A DNA stretch of 52,564 nucleotides from Darksidea phi (lineage: Eukaryota; Ascomycota; Dothideomycetes; Pleosporales; Lentitheciaceae), in assembly GCA_030770425.1 (NCBI GenBank), contig JASJFT010000276.1, positions 1 to 52,564 of the forward strand, given 5' to 3'. Below, piece by piece: positions 11,871-24,599 of the stretch. The stretch's first letter is position 1. The number at the start of each line of letters is the position of its first letter. A program made the position numbers and the translations under genes. The notes beneath the pieces are model-generated. The model did no database searches. It had not been told where the DNA came from and saw nothing but the letters and a program-made list of their open reading frames with translations.

Positions 11871-12538
11871 CCCTAGTTAAAAGATAAGATATTAGTTAAG
11901 ATAAAAACTTAGAAAAATTACTAATATTAAGTATAGACCCCTATCTTCTATAACTTACTAAAATAGATAGTATAATATTTAGAACTTAAAATAATTACTT
12001 CTAAGTTTAGAGTACCTTTCTTTTATAACCTATTAAAATAAGTAGTATATAGTCTAGAGCTTATAATAATTATCTCTAAGCTTAAAATATCTCTTCTTTA
12101 TAATCTACTAAAATAGGTAGTATAATATTTAGAGTCTATAATAATTATTTTTAAACTTAAAGTATCTCTCTATAGTCTTACTTTACTATAAATAGAAATA
12201 TAAAAGAAGTAAGTCTTATTCTCTTATAGGATTATATATAAATAACTTCTAGATAATATAAAAAATTAAGTTATTAATATTTTCTTATATATTTTATAAT
12301 ATCTTTTAAATATATTAAGCGTATTATATAGTATATATATTAAAAAAATATTTTTTAAATAATAATTTATATAGTAAAATAAATAGATATATATAGAACT
12401 ATATAATATTAATATACTTTAAGAATAATCTAGAGAGTAATAGATATAGATATCTATTTATCCTCTTTACTTTCTCTTTTCTTCTCTTCTAAAAGTATTT
12501 TTTCTTAATTATTTATTTACTAAGACCCTTAAGAATAA
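11871..12538 (+). other. 3' non-coding end of element E with repeats
   Basis: This AT-rich stretch follows the end of the E pol gene and precedes gypsy C-1. It contains the 75-bp tandem repeat listed separately and a pyrimidine-rich run near 12465-12495. It may include part of E's 3' LTR, but the 5' LTR lies outside the window, so no boundary can be set. Confidence 0.5.
11938..12162 (+). repeat. 75-bp tandem repeat, three copies
   Basis: Three head-to-tail copies with starts spaced 75 bp apart (about 11938, 12013 and 12088; a fourth begins at 12163 and breaks off). Each holds a conserved ATAACCTATTAAAATA-like core followed by AATAATTA and AAGCTTAAA. Copies differ mainly by C/T and G/A changes, so they predate or have shared in RIP. 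Confidence 0.8.
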
Positions 12539-12964
12539 TATTACGAATTATATATAAACTATAAAATACTAGCTAATAGAGATACCTAAGGTAGAACCTA
12601 TTATAGGCTCTAATAAGAAATATAATACGGACCTCGTAATTAGAGAATAGAAAGTTACGTAATAGATCTATAGATCTATAGTTCTTAGTAAATATAGATT
12701 CTATAGATCTATAGATCTATAGATTAGTAAATCTATTAGAGAATAGAGCTATAGAGCCTATAGATCTAGGGAAACTAAATTAATATATAATAATTATAAA
12801 TCTCTTAGATAGTCTTCTCTCTTATAGTTAATTCGAATCTAGATTAATCCTTACCTATTAATATAATTAAACTATTACCCTCTATTCTAACTTCTTCTTT
12901 CCTATCTCGAGTATAAACCCTAAACGAGGCTAAATAATCTATCGGGCCCGGACCCTATTTAATA
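12539..12964 (+). repeat. 5' LTR of gypsy C-1
   Basis: This 426-bp LTR matches 19102-19527. It contains several copies of the short palindrome AGATCTATAGATCT near 12663-12725. It lacks the 38-bp repeats found in the C-2 LTR, so it is a different LTR subtype. Confidence 0.94.
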
Positions 12965-13069
12965 CCTTAACTATCTAGTAGGTAGGAATAGCTAACTATA
13001 ATAGTAGGAGAAGGAACCCGATAAAGCGGAACGGCGTAGCCGTTAATTTAGGCCGAACCCTCTAAGGTA

Positions 13070-14900
13070 GAAAGCTACTAGGAATTTAGTTCTCTAGAAG
13101 GTAGTATAATTACGGAAAACTTTAAAAGAATTATTAAGAATTAGTATATATTTAAGAAGAGGGAAGACGTATTAGAAGTCTAGCTTATAGAGTTAACTAC
13201 CTAACTTTAAAGGTATATAAGTAAACTATTAAAGCTTAGAGAACTAGAAAAGTTTAATAGAATAAGGTCGAAGCTTAGAGGATTTTTAGCTAATATAGTA
13301 ATCTACCTCGACCTTAATAGAATAAAGCTACCTACTAAAAGTAATAAAGTATTATTCGTTATAACTTAGTTTATAGAAAAAGTTATTACTTAGTTTAAAA
13401 CGTATTTAAATAAATAACTACGACTACCCGAAATTTAGTAAAGTAATAAAATAAAGGCTATCTTCTTAAGTTATAAGTACTTTAAGAATAAGCTATATAT
13501 TACCTTTAAAGATATTAATTTAAAGAGACTAGTAGAATAAAAAATTATATACTTTAGATAGATAAAATCTACTACGACCTATATATCTAAGTTTAAATAA
13601 CTTACTATAAAGATTTAATAAAGAGAGGTAGCCCTTATATTATAATACTACGAAGGACTAAAAGATTATATCTATTATAAAATAATTCGGATAGAACGAC
13701 CCTAGACTATAAGAGGACTAATTAAATAAGCTATTAAGATCGATAATAACCTCTATCTCTAGAACCTAGAAAGAAAGAGGAAGGTCGGATTTTATAAAAA
13801 GAAAAAAGAAGAAAAATACTATAGACTAGAGGTAATAGTCCTAGAAACTAGCTTAGAACCTAAGAAAGGGAAATAAAACTCTAAGAAATAAGAGCTTTAT
13901 AAAAAGCGAGTATACTTTAAATACGAGAAGTAAGGATACCTAGTAAAAGACTATAGATTAGACCTAAGAAGAGAAAAACCCTAATATAATTAGTAGGGTA
14001 AAAAGAATAGAATAGTTACGATATAAGAATATAATACTATATATTAGATAACTTATATATATAACTAGTATAAGATATACTATAAAGCTAAGTTAAATAT
14101 TAGCTATTAGCTATAGAAATAGTAGGTAGCTATAACTTAAAAATCTTAGAAAAGAGTTTCGTTCTCGCTAAAAGTATAAGAAAAAGTACCTAAGGAAGAC
14201 TTATCTATAGAGTAGAAAGACTTTAATAACGCCCTAGATACGTTATTATAAATAGTTAATAATAATAATAAGTTCTTAGAACTAGAAGATAAAAATCTAG
14301 TTATAATATATAAGAATACTAGATATCTATAAATAATTTAACTATCTAAGAAAGAAATAGGACTAGTACTAGAACTTAATACGACCTACGCTTAAGCCTT
14401 ATAGTTTATAAAGAAAACTATAATAACTATAATAATATAAGAGATCTATAAGGAATAGTCTAGATCTTACCTAATATATCGACTATTTAAAGACTTTAAA
14501 TAATAGGTTAAATAGAACTTTATTATTATAGACCTTATACCTAATTAAGAAACTTAGAAAGAAATATAGTATATTACGAAAATAGTTAATAAGAAATAAC
14601 TATAGTATATAGTAATCGAATAATAGATTCCTATATAAACGACCTTTATAAAATATAATAATTAGAAATATAAGGTTAATCTAGAGGACGACCTATAATA
14701 TAAAATAAGATATCTAGTATACTTTAAGATTATATAAATCTTATATATATAAAGAGAATATAAACTCTATAAGGGAGTAAAGTAAAAAAATAACTATTAC
14801 CTAGTAAAGGACTACGATAAAAGGATTACCTAAGTAGTTATACTAGAAGTAGTATATAGATAGTAATAATCTAAGAATTAGTAATAAAGGGGATATATTA
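13070..14900 (+). pseudogene. Gypsy C-1 gag (RIP-degraded)
   Basis: This gag pseudogene contains a highly charged N-terminal region, the capsid-like stretch around 13130-13700, and a basic linker (KKKKEEKYY near 13800). A clear nucleocapsid zinc knuckle at 13913-13954 reads YFKYEKQGYLVKDY, where Tyr replaces each Cys and the His of the C-x2-C-x4-H-x4-C pattern. It packages RNA in live relatives. A long charged stretch follows before the protease. The boundary between gag and pol is approximate. Confidence 0.8.
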
Positions 14901-15049
14901 GAATTATACTAGAACTACTTCTACTATTAAACTATATCCTAGAAAGACTATAGTACGAATACCTAAAAAATAAATATCTAAAGTACGTCTAAACTAAGAT
15001 TAATACGAAATATTAGCTAAAGAAAATAAGAATTTAAGAAATAGAAGGA

Positions 15050-18000
15050 TAGGACTATATCTACCTCTAAGGAACCTACTAAGGAAGAAAGATTACTACT
15101 TTAATCGATAGTAGAGCTACTCGAAACTTTATTAGTAAAGACTTCGTCCGAAAGAAGAAGATTCCTTAATAAAAGAAATAATACCCTAGTATTATATATA
15201 CTATTAAAGGAGAACCTTTTAATAAATCTATAATATACAAAACTAAAGGTAAATTTAGCCTATAGGGATAGAAGAAAGAAAATAAAATACTCGATATAAT
15301 TAAAATATTAGACGACTAAAATATAATTCTAGGAATACTATAGCTCTAAGAAGCTAATCCTTAGATTCGATAGATAAACTAATAAGTATTATTTCTATAA
15401 TAGAATCTAGGCGTAACTTAAGAAGGAAGTAATAGTATTCTAGAACGATATAAGGAATAGGAAGAATTATTTTAAAAACCTAAGGAAAGCTTATCCTAGT
15501 ACTAGTTCTAGGACTATATAATTCTACTATAAGAAGGGAAAACTCTAGGATTCGGACTAATCTATAAGTTAACTAAAGAAGAAGAAAAGATTATAATAAA
15601 GTACCTCGAAGATAACCTTATAAAAAGGTATATTTAATATTTAAATTTATCTATAGGATACCTAGTACTCTTTATACCTAAGAAGGGTACTATAGAACTA
15701 CGACTATATATTAACTACCGAAAGCTTAATAATATTATAATTAAGAATCAATACCCCTTATCTCTAATATCGAAAATATAAGATCGACTAAGAAAAGCTA
15801 AATAGTTTATATAATTAGATATTCGAAATACGTACTACTAGATTAGAATTAAGAAAGATAAAGAATAGAAGATAGCTTTTAGAACTAAGAAAGGACTATA
15901 TAAGTACTAAGTAATACCTTTTAGACTTACTAATATACCTATAATATTCTAGAAATAAATTAATAATATTTTATAAAACTACCTTAACTAGTTTATAATA
16001 GTATACCTCGACGATATTCTAATTTACTTTAAAATAGAAAAAGAGTATAAAGAATATATAAAGAAGATTTTATAGGCGCTTAAGAAAGTATAACTATATC
16101 TTTATCTACGAAAATATAAATTCTACGTACGAGAAATAGAGTTTCTAGGATTTATTATTAGACTAGGAGAAATTAAAGTAGACCTATAATAGATTAATAA
16201 GGTTAAAGAATAGCCTATATTTAAGAATCTTAAGGAACTATAATCGTTTCTAGAATTCTATAACTTCTATTAAAAACTAATACTATAATAGAGTATAATA
16301 ACGGTACCCCTTATATAACTTACTAGAAAGGACTAGTCCTTCGAATAGAAGGAAGAATACTAATAAGCCTTTAAGAAGATTAAAGAATAGTTTACTAAGA
16401 AATCTATAATTAAAATATATAACCTAGAAGAACTATCGATTATTAAGATAGATATATTAGACTATATAATAGAAGTAGTACTATTATAAAAAGATAATAA
16501 AGATAACCTTAGACTAGTATACTACTTCTTATAGAAGATATTATTAGCTAAACTTAACTATAATATCTATAATAAAGAATTACTAGTAATTATCGAAGCT
16601 TTAAAGAAATAGAGATCTAATTTATAGGGATTAAAATACCCTATTATAATCTATACGGATTATAAGAATCTAATAGAATTCTTAATAAATAAACCCCTAA
16701 TCGGAAGATAGATATAATAGGTATAAACCCTCGTAACCTATAATATTAAGATCTTATATACTAAAGAATTAGAAAATAAATAAGTAAATATACTTAGTAG
16801 GAGACCTAATTACTAAGAAATAGAGAAATCTAGTATAGTAATCCTTAAACTATAGTTAGACGGAACGATTACTTATAATCGCTCTAAGTTAGTAGGAATA
16901 TAAGAAATAATACTTAAACTAGAAGAAAATAAATAGACCTAATAGATCTATATAGCTACTATAGAAGTAATAAATAAATAAAACGAAATTTAAGAAGTAA
17001 TCTAAGAAAAAGATAGAATTATTTATATATTCTAGAAAGTCTATATATCTAAGGTAATATAAAAAGAATTTATTAGATAATACTACGAGGTACTAGTATA
17101 CGGATACTAAGGAGTAGAAAAAACCCTTAAATAAATAATAAGGACGTACTATTTTCTATATATAAGATAGCTAGTTACCTAGATACTTTTAGAATATATA
17201 GATTACTACTATAATAAGTATACTAGATATATACCCTACGGAATACTATAACTAATAGAAAATATAGAAGGACTATAGAAGGTTATAACTATAGACTTTA
17301 TTATATAATTACTACGTTCTAAGGAACTAATAATAGGAGTATTCTATAATACTATACTAGTAGTAGTAGATAAGTTTATAAAGTATACTTACTTTATTTT
17401 ATATATAGATAAAGGAAATACGGTAGAATAACTTACCTATATCTTACTAAGATATATATTTAGCGAATATAGAATACTAGATAAGATTATCTTAAATAGA
17501 GATATTAAGTTTATAGTAAAGTTTTAGTAAATCCTTATAACTAGACTAGAAATAAAATATAGTATATTAACTACGTACTATCCGTAGATAGATAGACTAA
17601 TAGAATAAATAAATTAAATAGTAGAGTAATACCTTAGATATTATCTAAACTACTACTAAAATAATTAGGTAATACTTTTACCTATAGTATAATTTATATA
17701 TAATAGTTTATAATATAGTATAATAAAGATAATATCTTTCTTTACGAACTACGGAATTAAACTAGAAATATATAAGGAATCTAGATAACTTTAGTCTTAT
17801 AACTAGAATAGAGAAGAAATAATAAAAATTATTCTACGAATATACTAATAACTTAAAGAAGATATAGAGTTTCTTTAAAATAGAATAAGTAAGTACTATA
17901 ATAAGAAACGAAAAGAAGTATCTACTTTTAAAGAGGGAGAAAAGGTATAATTACTATAAAAAAATATTAAAAGTAAGTAACCTAATAGTAAACTAGACTA

Positions 18001-18390
18001 TACTAAGATCGGACCCTACGAAATTAAGAAATAAGTCTTACCTATAAACTATCGACTAAGACTACCCTTATAAATAAAAATCTATCCTACGTTTTATATT
18101 AACTTACTAGAAAAAGTACTATAGGATACTAGACTAGTAGTATACGAAGTAGATATATATAGAGAAAATAACGAAGAATAGAAAGTAGAAGAAATCCTAG
18201 ATAGTAATATTAGAAATAGAAAGTACTACTATCTAATCTAATAGTAGGGAATAGATAAGAATAGAAGACTATAGGAATAAATCTAGGAATCTAAAGATAA
18301 TCTTAATTATTTTAAGAAGCTTACGGAGTACTAAAACCGTAATTCTAAAGAAAATCTAGAGATAGGGTAAGTTTATCTTATAGTAAGTTA
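15050..18390 (+). pseudogene. Gypsy C-1 pol: protease, RT, RNase H, integrase, chromodomain
   Basis: This pol pseudogene starts with a protease motif LIDSRATRNFISKDF at 15099-15143 (Gly of DSGA changed to Arg). RT runs from about 15545, with KYLEDNLIKRYI, then LDIRNTYYQIRI, then YLDDILIYF at about 16004-16030 with both catalytic Asp codons intact. RNase H follows (IKIDILDYIIE near 16440; YNIYNKELLVIIEAL near 16560). The integrase has an HHCC-like region around 17060-17230, then ITIDFII near 17290, LNRDIKFI near 17490 and a Glu near 17600. A chromodomain (KVEEILDSNI, then YYYLIQ) lies at about 18185-18260; such domains can bind methylated histone H3 in heterochromatin. Confidence 0.9.
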
Positions 18391-19101
18391 AAAAGACTAG
18401 TATTATCTATAATATAGTATAAGGTACTTAACGAACTAAGAAGAGTAATATTATCTACGACGTTACGAGCGACGTTTAGAGTAGTTAGAAAGGTCTCTAG
18501 ATCCTCCTACTATTCTAGTCGACGAAGCTCTATCTTCTTAATATTAAGTTTAGTCTTAAGGGTATAAGATTACCTAACTACCTTCTTATTAAGAAACTCT
18601 TTCTATTTTTTTAAACGTTAAACCTTTATCTATATATTAGATAACTCTTAACTAAACTTAACTATACGATAAAGTAGTTCCTTATAATACTCTTTAGTCT
18701 CCCGTAACTAAGCTTAAAGTTTCTCTTATAAATAGTTAATAGATTACTCTAATATATATAAGTTTATATATATAAGTTATAGTTAAAAATAGATACTTAG
18801 CTATAGAAATCTTAGATAACTAATACGAATTTTATATATTTATATAAATATAAGCCTCGTAGTATTTACTCTTATTAGAAGAAATAATATAGGGTACTCC
18901 TAGTCTACTATATTAAGGGTAAGGAAATATTTTAGAACTATTATAACTAATACGGTTAGTAAGCGTAAGACGTTCTTTAGTTTTACGAGAAACTATAGAG
19001 AAAGAAAGATATAACTTAGAAAGATTCTAAGCTAATACTAATATAGTCGAATACTAGATTCGAAATAACCTCTAAGCTAAAGGTTTAGAGAGAGGAAATA
19101 G
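18391..19101 (+). other. Post-pol tail of gypsy C-1
   Basis: About 700 bp separate the chromodomain from the 3' LTR. The first part (to about 18570) reads through in + frame, including YYLRRYERRLE near 18450. The rest is AT-rich with no recognised domain. The same tail occurs in C-2 (27916-28632) and its end in C-3. It ends with a purine-rich tract, AGAGAGAGGAAATAG, directly before the LTR. Confidence 0.55.
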
Positions 19102-19527
19102 TATTACGAATTATATACGAACTATAGAATACTAGCTAATAGAAATACCTAAGGTAGAATCTATTATAGACTTTAATAAAAAATACGATATAGACCTTAT
19201 AATTAGAGAATAGAAAGTTATATAATAGATCTATAGATTTATAATTCTTAGTAAATATAGATCCTATAGATCTACGAATCTATAGATTAGTAGATCTATT
19301 AGAGGATAGAGCTATAGAGTCTATAGATTTAGGGAAACTAAATTAATATATAATAACTATAAATCTCCTAAATAGTCTTCTCTCTTATAGTTAATTCGAA
19401 TCTAGATTAATCCTTATCTATTAATATAATTAAACTATTATCTTCTATTCTAATTCCTTCTTTTCTATCTCGAGTATAAACCCCAAACGAGGCCAAATAA
19501 CCTATTAGGCCTAGACCCCGTTTAATA
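19102..19527 (+). repeat. 3' LTR of gypsy C-1
   Basis: This 426-bp repeat of 12539-12964 is followed by the target duplication AATAA at 19528-19532. Confidence 0.94.
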
Positions 19528-19532
19528 AATAA

Positions 19533-19981
19533 GATCTTATTCTAGAAAAAAGATAATATTATAATCTATTTCCTAGATAATCTAGTTATTTTACCTATTT
19601 TCTATTTTAATTAGTAAATTAGGTAATCCTAAGGATTAGTTTAATAGTTAGTTAGCTTATTTAGTATACTAAGTTCTATTTAGATATAAGAACCTCCTAT
19701 TCTTATACCCTTATAATACTATCTTAGGATAGCTTTAATATATCGATTCTACTATTAGTTAATTAGAAGACTATCTTAGCTATTATAACTTCTAGTTAAT
19801 TATACTTAGTTCTAAGATCTTATAAATATAGTCTAATATATCTTTATCTTCTAAGCTATTCTAAATCTACTACTAGAATTATTCTAATCTAATAAACTAA
19901 TATATTAATATAAATAGCTTCTAGTAGAACTCCCCTTTAGAGATAAAAAGAAAGTCTTTTTAATTTAGTAAATAATAATAA
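19533..19981. other. AT-rich remnant between C-1 and B2
   Basis: About 450 bp flank the right end of C-1, so this was joined to 12538 before C-1 inserted. No domain is recognised on either strand. It may be the last part of element E or of an older repeat. It ends in an AATAATAATA run where the B2 LTR begins. Confidence 0.4.
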
Positions 19982-20277
19982 TATTCGTTTATTAAGTTTT
20001 AGTATTAATCTTATATATTTAATTATATATAATTATATAGAATTTATAAATATAGATTAACTTTTTAATAATTTACTACGTATAGACCTCTATATAATTC
20101 TTTTAAATAAAAAAGACTTTTATCTAAAGTCTTTTTAGTTATTAAGAAGTTATTATAAATTATTATTTAAATTAAATTATTTTATTATTTCTATTTTATA
20201 TATATATATATCTATTTAATTATTAGTTTAGTTAAACCTTTATAGTCTTTTTTAACTAAACTATAGACTATTTAATA
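19982..20277 (+). repeat. 5' LTR of copia B2
   Basis: This roughly 296-bp LTR is homologous to the 281-bp LTRs of B1 (31056-31336 and 38496-38776). It starts TATTCG and ends GACTATTTAATA. It is more AT-rich and has small indels relative to B1. Its partner 3' LTR is not visible in the window. Confidence 0.82.
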
Positions 20278-20972
20278 TTAATTAATAATTAAACTATATA
20301 ATAGAAGCTACTAAATTATTATAATAAGCTTCTACCTAATATAGTAAAATTATAAATTAATAAGAGTAAAGATAAAGATCTCTTAGACTATTCTAGACTT
20401 TATTTCGTATTTATTCTATATAGAAAGTAGAGATAGAGTTAATAAGTACTATATACTAACTCTATTCTATTTTAGTACTAGTTTTTAGATATATATAGTT
20501 TATTATTAAGTAGAAAAACTTCTTTATAATAGTATAGTTACGTAATATAGCTTTTTCTTAGAAAAGATAAATTTTTTTTAAAAAAAAAAACTCTATTCTA
20601 TATATCTATATAGAAAAGAAGATTAACTTCTTTTATATAAAGATAAATAGCTAATAAATTAATAAATATATTATCTACTTTTATATAATAAGAATATAAT
20701 AGTATAACTACTATATTAACTTATATTATATAAATATAAGTCTATAATCTATATCTATATATTACTCGAATATAATAGTAATTTACTCTAATTAATATTA
20801 TATAAACGAAAGTCTATAATCTATTTATTTATCTTAACCTTCTACTATTATATAAACGTAAAAGTAATACTAATTAAATAAACTATAGCGTTAAAATAAG
20901 CCGTTTAACCCCTATTTATAAAGAATAAGAAAGGATTCTTATCCTTTATATAAAAATAAGAACCTCTATTAA
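20278..20972 (+). other. 5' leader of copia B2
   Basis: This untranslated leader is collinear with B1 31337-31905. Shared landmarks include GATAGAAGCTA-like, AAGTAGAGAT and AAGAAGATTAACTTCTTT segments and the final AATAAGAACC. Relative to B1 it carries an extra stretch of roughly 120 bp (about 20470-20590), including a T-then-A homopolymer run at 20571-20591. The leader is cut by gypsy D at 20973; its last five bases TTAAT are D's target duplication. Confidence 0.72.
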
Positions 20973-21152
20973 TATTATTATAGTATTAATCTATAACTAT
21001 TTATATCTATTATATACTATATCTATAGCTATAGTACTTTCTTTATTAAATCTTACTATATTAGGTATATATAGCCTTTATTTATTTTAGTATTAGCCCT
21101 TTATAGTATAATTTATATTCTATCTTAATTTTAGTATATCTATACTATAATA
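20973..21152 (+). repeat. 5' LTR of gypsy D
   Basis: This 180-bp LTR starts TATTATTATAG and ends CTATACTATAATA. The copy at 47576-47755 starts TACTATTATAG. The two can be aligned end to end without gaps and differ mainly by C/T and G/A. Confidence 0.87.
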
Positions 21153-22034
21153 GTTTATACTATTCTCTCTTTTAATTCTACTACTAGGATAAAAGACTTT
21201 TTTAATAGTCTAATCGACTATCTTAAATCTAAAAATATTAAGCTAGAATTAAGATCTATATTATACCTAGAATACTAAGAATACTAAAGAATACTATAGC
21301 TACTAATAATTAGTAATACTAGTAGGGTAAGTAACTTATTACTATAATTAGTTAGATTTCTATACTAATCTCTCTTATTTATATAGAAGATATAGTAAGT
21401 AACCCTACTATATTAATTATATTAGAAAATAAGAAATCTATCTTTCTAATCTATTATAGTATTAAAGCTATATTAAATATCCTAGATATAGATATATAAT
21501 ATTATATTATCTCTTTTATTATAAATCTTAAAGAAGTATACTAAACTATATAACTACTTTAGAATAAAGTTAACTTTTTATATATTTAGATCTATATCTA
21601 TATCTTTTACTACTATCTTACTAGTAATTTTAATAAATTTAATAAAGTAAATAAGTTTATAAATAAACGTTAGACTAAGTATAAAAACTAGAAATATAAT
21701 ATTTATAATATTTATACTATAAATAGAATAATCTTTAATATAGAATTTAAATATATTTAATATATTTCTAGTCTTATATCTAGTAAAGTACTTAATATCT
21801 ATTATAACTAATTTAAAACTATATAATCTAATTTAAACGATTCTATTAAATAGAAATAATAAAATATAACTAATCTATTTAAGACCCTTAATATCTACTA
21901 TATTACTTCTAATAAATAGATTAAGATAAGTAATAAGTTTAATAAACTTATTATAAGTAATTAGCTATTTTTTAACTTCTAAGTCGAGTTCTATAAATAG
22001 ACTACTAAGATAAAAAAGATTAATATAAAAAAAG
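21153..22034 (+). pseudogene. Gypsy D gag, 5' part (RIP-degraded)
   Basis: This part reads through in + frame from about 21190, starting LSDFFNSLIDYLKSKN. No catalytic motif is present. Its place directly after the 5' LTR and upstream of a zinc knuckle identifies it as gag. It is cut at 22034 by gypsy C-2 (AAAAG at 22030-22034) and resumes at 29117. Confidence 0.65.
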
Positions 22035-22513
22035 TATTACGAATCAAATATATACTATAGACCGCTAGTAAATAGAGCTACTAGAAATTGAGCCAACTAC
22101 TAGTTCTAATAAAGAATACGATACGGACCTTATAATTAGAGAATAGAAAGTTACGTAATAGATCTATACCTTAGCGAGGGTAGATCTAAGGGGTTACGTA
22201 ATAGCTTAGTAGATCTATCGAGATAGAGCTACGGAGCTATAGCTTAGTAGATCTATTAAGATAGAGCTATAGAGCTATAGCTTAGTAGATCTATAGGTAT
22301 AGAGCTATAGATCTAAGGGAACCAAATTAATATATAATAATTACGAATCTCCTAGATAGTCTTTCTTCTTTATAGTTAATTCGAATCTAGATTAATCCTT
22401 ATATATTAACGTAATTAAACTATTACCTACTCGTTCCTACTCCTTCTTTCCTATCTTAAGTATAAACCCTAAACGAGGCTAAATAACCTATCGGGCCTAG
22501 ACCCCGTTTAATA
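22035..22513 (+). repeat. 5' LTR of gypsy C-2
   Basis: This 479-bp LTR matches 28633-29111. It is 53 bp longer than the C-1 LTR, mainly because of a 38-bp tandem repeat. The outer ends match C-1. Confidence 0.94.
22203..22314 (+). repeat. 38-bp tandem repeat inside the C-2 LTR
   Basis: About three copies of a unit beginning AGCTTAGTAGATCTAT, starting at 22203, 22241 and 22279. The same array is in the 3' LTR near 28802-28912. It is absent from C-1. Confidence 0.88.
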
Positions 22514-22619
22514 CCTTAACTATCTAGTAGGTAGGAATAGCTAACTATAATAGTAGAAGAAGGAACCTAATAAAGTAGAGCGGTATAGCTACTAACTTAA
22601 GGCGAACTCTTAGAAGTAG

Positions 22620-24450
22620 GAAGCTATAGGGAATTTAGTTCCCTAGAAGGTAGTATAACTATAGAAAACTTTAAAAGAGTTATTAAGAACTAGTATATAT
22701 TTAAGAAACGAGAAGACGTACTAGAAATATAAATTATAATATTAATAAAAGAATTAAAGAGATACGTAAGAAAGTCGTTAAAGCTAGGAAAACTAGAGAA
22801 GTTTAATAAAATACGATCTAAGCTTAAGGGATTCCTAGCTAATATAGTAATTTATCTCGACCTTAATAAGGTACGACTACTTAATAAAACTTCGAGGGTA
22901 TTATTCGTAGTAGTATAGTTTATAGGAAGAGCTATCGCTTAGTTTAAAATCTATTTAAATAAAAGACTATAACTCGATAAAACCCGCTAAAGTAATAAAA
23001 CTAAAGTTATTTTTTTAAGCTATAAATACTTTAAAAATAAATTATATATTATATTTAGAAATATCGACTTAAAAAGGCTAATAGAATAAAAAATCGTATA
23101 CCTTAAATAGATTAAATCCGCCGCCGTATATACATCTAAATTCGAGTAGCTCGCTACTAAGATATAGTAGGGAGAAATAGCCCTTATATTATACTACTAT
23201 AAAGGATTAAAAGATAATATTTAATACGAAATAATTCGAATAGATAGGCTATAGACTATATAAAAGATAATTAAATAAGCTATTAGAATCGACGATAACC
23301 TCTACCTATAGAACTAAGAAAAGAAAGGAAAAGTCGGATTCTATAAAAAGAAGAAAGAAGAAAAGTACTACGGACTAGAGCTAATAGTCCTAGGGGCTAG
23401 TCTAGAGCCTAAAAGAGGGAAATAGAACCCTAAGAAATAAGAGCTCTATAAAAAACGAGTATACTTTAAATATAAGAAGTAAGGATACCTAGTAAAAGAT
23501 TATAGGTTAGGTCTAAAAAGAGAGAAAACCTAATATACCTAGTAGGATAAGAAGGATAGAATAACTATGATATAAGAATATAATACTATATATTAGACGA
23601 CTTATATACGCGACTAGTATAAGACGTACTATAAAGCTAAGTTAAATACTAGTTATTAGTTATAGAAATAGTAGGTAGCTATAACTCGGGAGTCTTAGAG
23701 GAGAGTTTTATTCTTACTAGAAGTATAAGAAGAAGTACCTAAGAAAGGCTTATTTACGAAGTAGGAAGACTTCGATAATACTATAGATACGCTATTATAA
23801 ATAGTTAATAATAGCGATAAGTCCTTAAAACTAAAAGATAAGAACCTAGTTATAATATATAAGAATACTAAATACCTATAGATAATTTAACTATCTAAGG
23901 AAGAAATAGGACTAGTACTAAAACTTAATATAACTTATACTTAAACCTTATAGTTTATAGAAAAAACTACGATACCTCTAATAATATAAAAGATTTATAA
24001 AGAATAGTCTAGGTCTTACCTAATATACCGACTATTTAAAGACTTTAAGTAATAGGTTAAGTAGAACTTTATTATTATAAATCTTATACCTAACTAAAAA
24101 ACTTAGAAAAAGATATAGTATATTATAAAAATAGTTAATAAGGAATAACTATAGTATACGGTAATTAAACGATAGATTCCCGTACGAACGACCTTTATAA
24201 AATACGACGATTAGAGATATAAGGTCGATCTAGAGGACGATCTATAATATAAAATAAGATATCTAGTATACTTTAAGATCGCGTAGATCTTATATATATA
24301 AAGAGAATATAGACTCTATAAGGAAGTAAAATAAAAAAACGATTACTACCTAGTAAAGGACTATAATAAAAGGATTACCTAAGTAGTTATACTAGAAGTA
24401 GTATATAGATAGTAACGATCCGAGAATTAGTGACGAAAGGGATATATACG
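22620..24450 (+). pseudogene. Gypsy C-2 gag (RIP-degraded)
   Basis: This is collinear with the C-1 gag. The zinc knuckle at 23463-23504 reads YFKYKKQGYLVKDY, again with Tyr at the three Cys positions and the His. The basic linker KKKKEEKYY lies near 23345. Stops are TAA/TAG at Gln and Trp positions. Confidence 0.8.
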
Positions 24451-24599
24451 AATTATACTAGAACTACTTCTACTATTAAACTATATCCTAGGGAGACTAT
24501 AGTACGAATACCTAAAAAATAAATATCTAAAATACGTCTAGATTAAGATTAATACGAAATATTAGCCTAAGAAGATAAGAATTTAAAGGATAGAAGAAT

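Larger units (their letters stand above)
12539..19527 (+). mobile_element. Ty3/gypsy LTR retrotransposon C-1 with chromodomain (full length)
   Basis: This is a complete 6,989-bp gypsy element. LTRs are 426 bp at each end, starting TATTACGAA and ending GTTTAATA (TG...CA before RIP). The target duplication AATAA is present at 12534-12538 and 19528-19532. Domain order is gag, protease, RT, RNase H, integrase, chromodomain. It keeps many CG sites and retains the RT motif YLDDILIYF. It shares the whole layout with C-2 and its 3' end with C-3. Confidence 0.95.

Noticed and set aside
12650..12725. CRISPR-like or regulatory array from repeated AGATCTATAGATCT
   Set aside because: The units are short overlapping palindromes inside an LTR, with no spacer structure. 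They are LTR internal repeats.
13000..18400. Active gypsy element C-1
   Set aside because: Although YLDDILIYF is intact, every domain carries multiple stops and the zinc knuckle has lost its Cys and His residues.
20976..21152. A stand-alone 177-bp repeat or solo LTR
   Set aside because: The same sequence at 47,579 is preceded by a polypurine tract and the intervening DNA contains a matching gag-pol, so the two are the LTR pair (180 bp) of element D.
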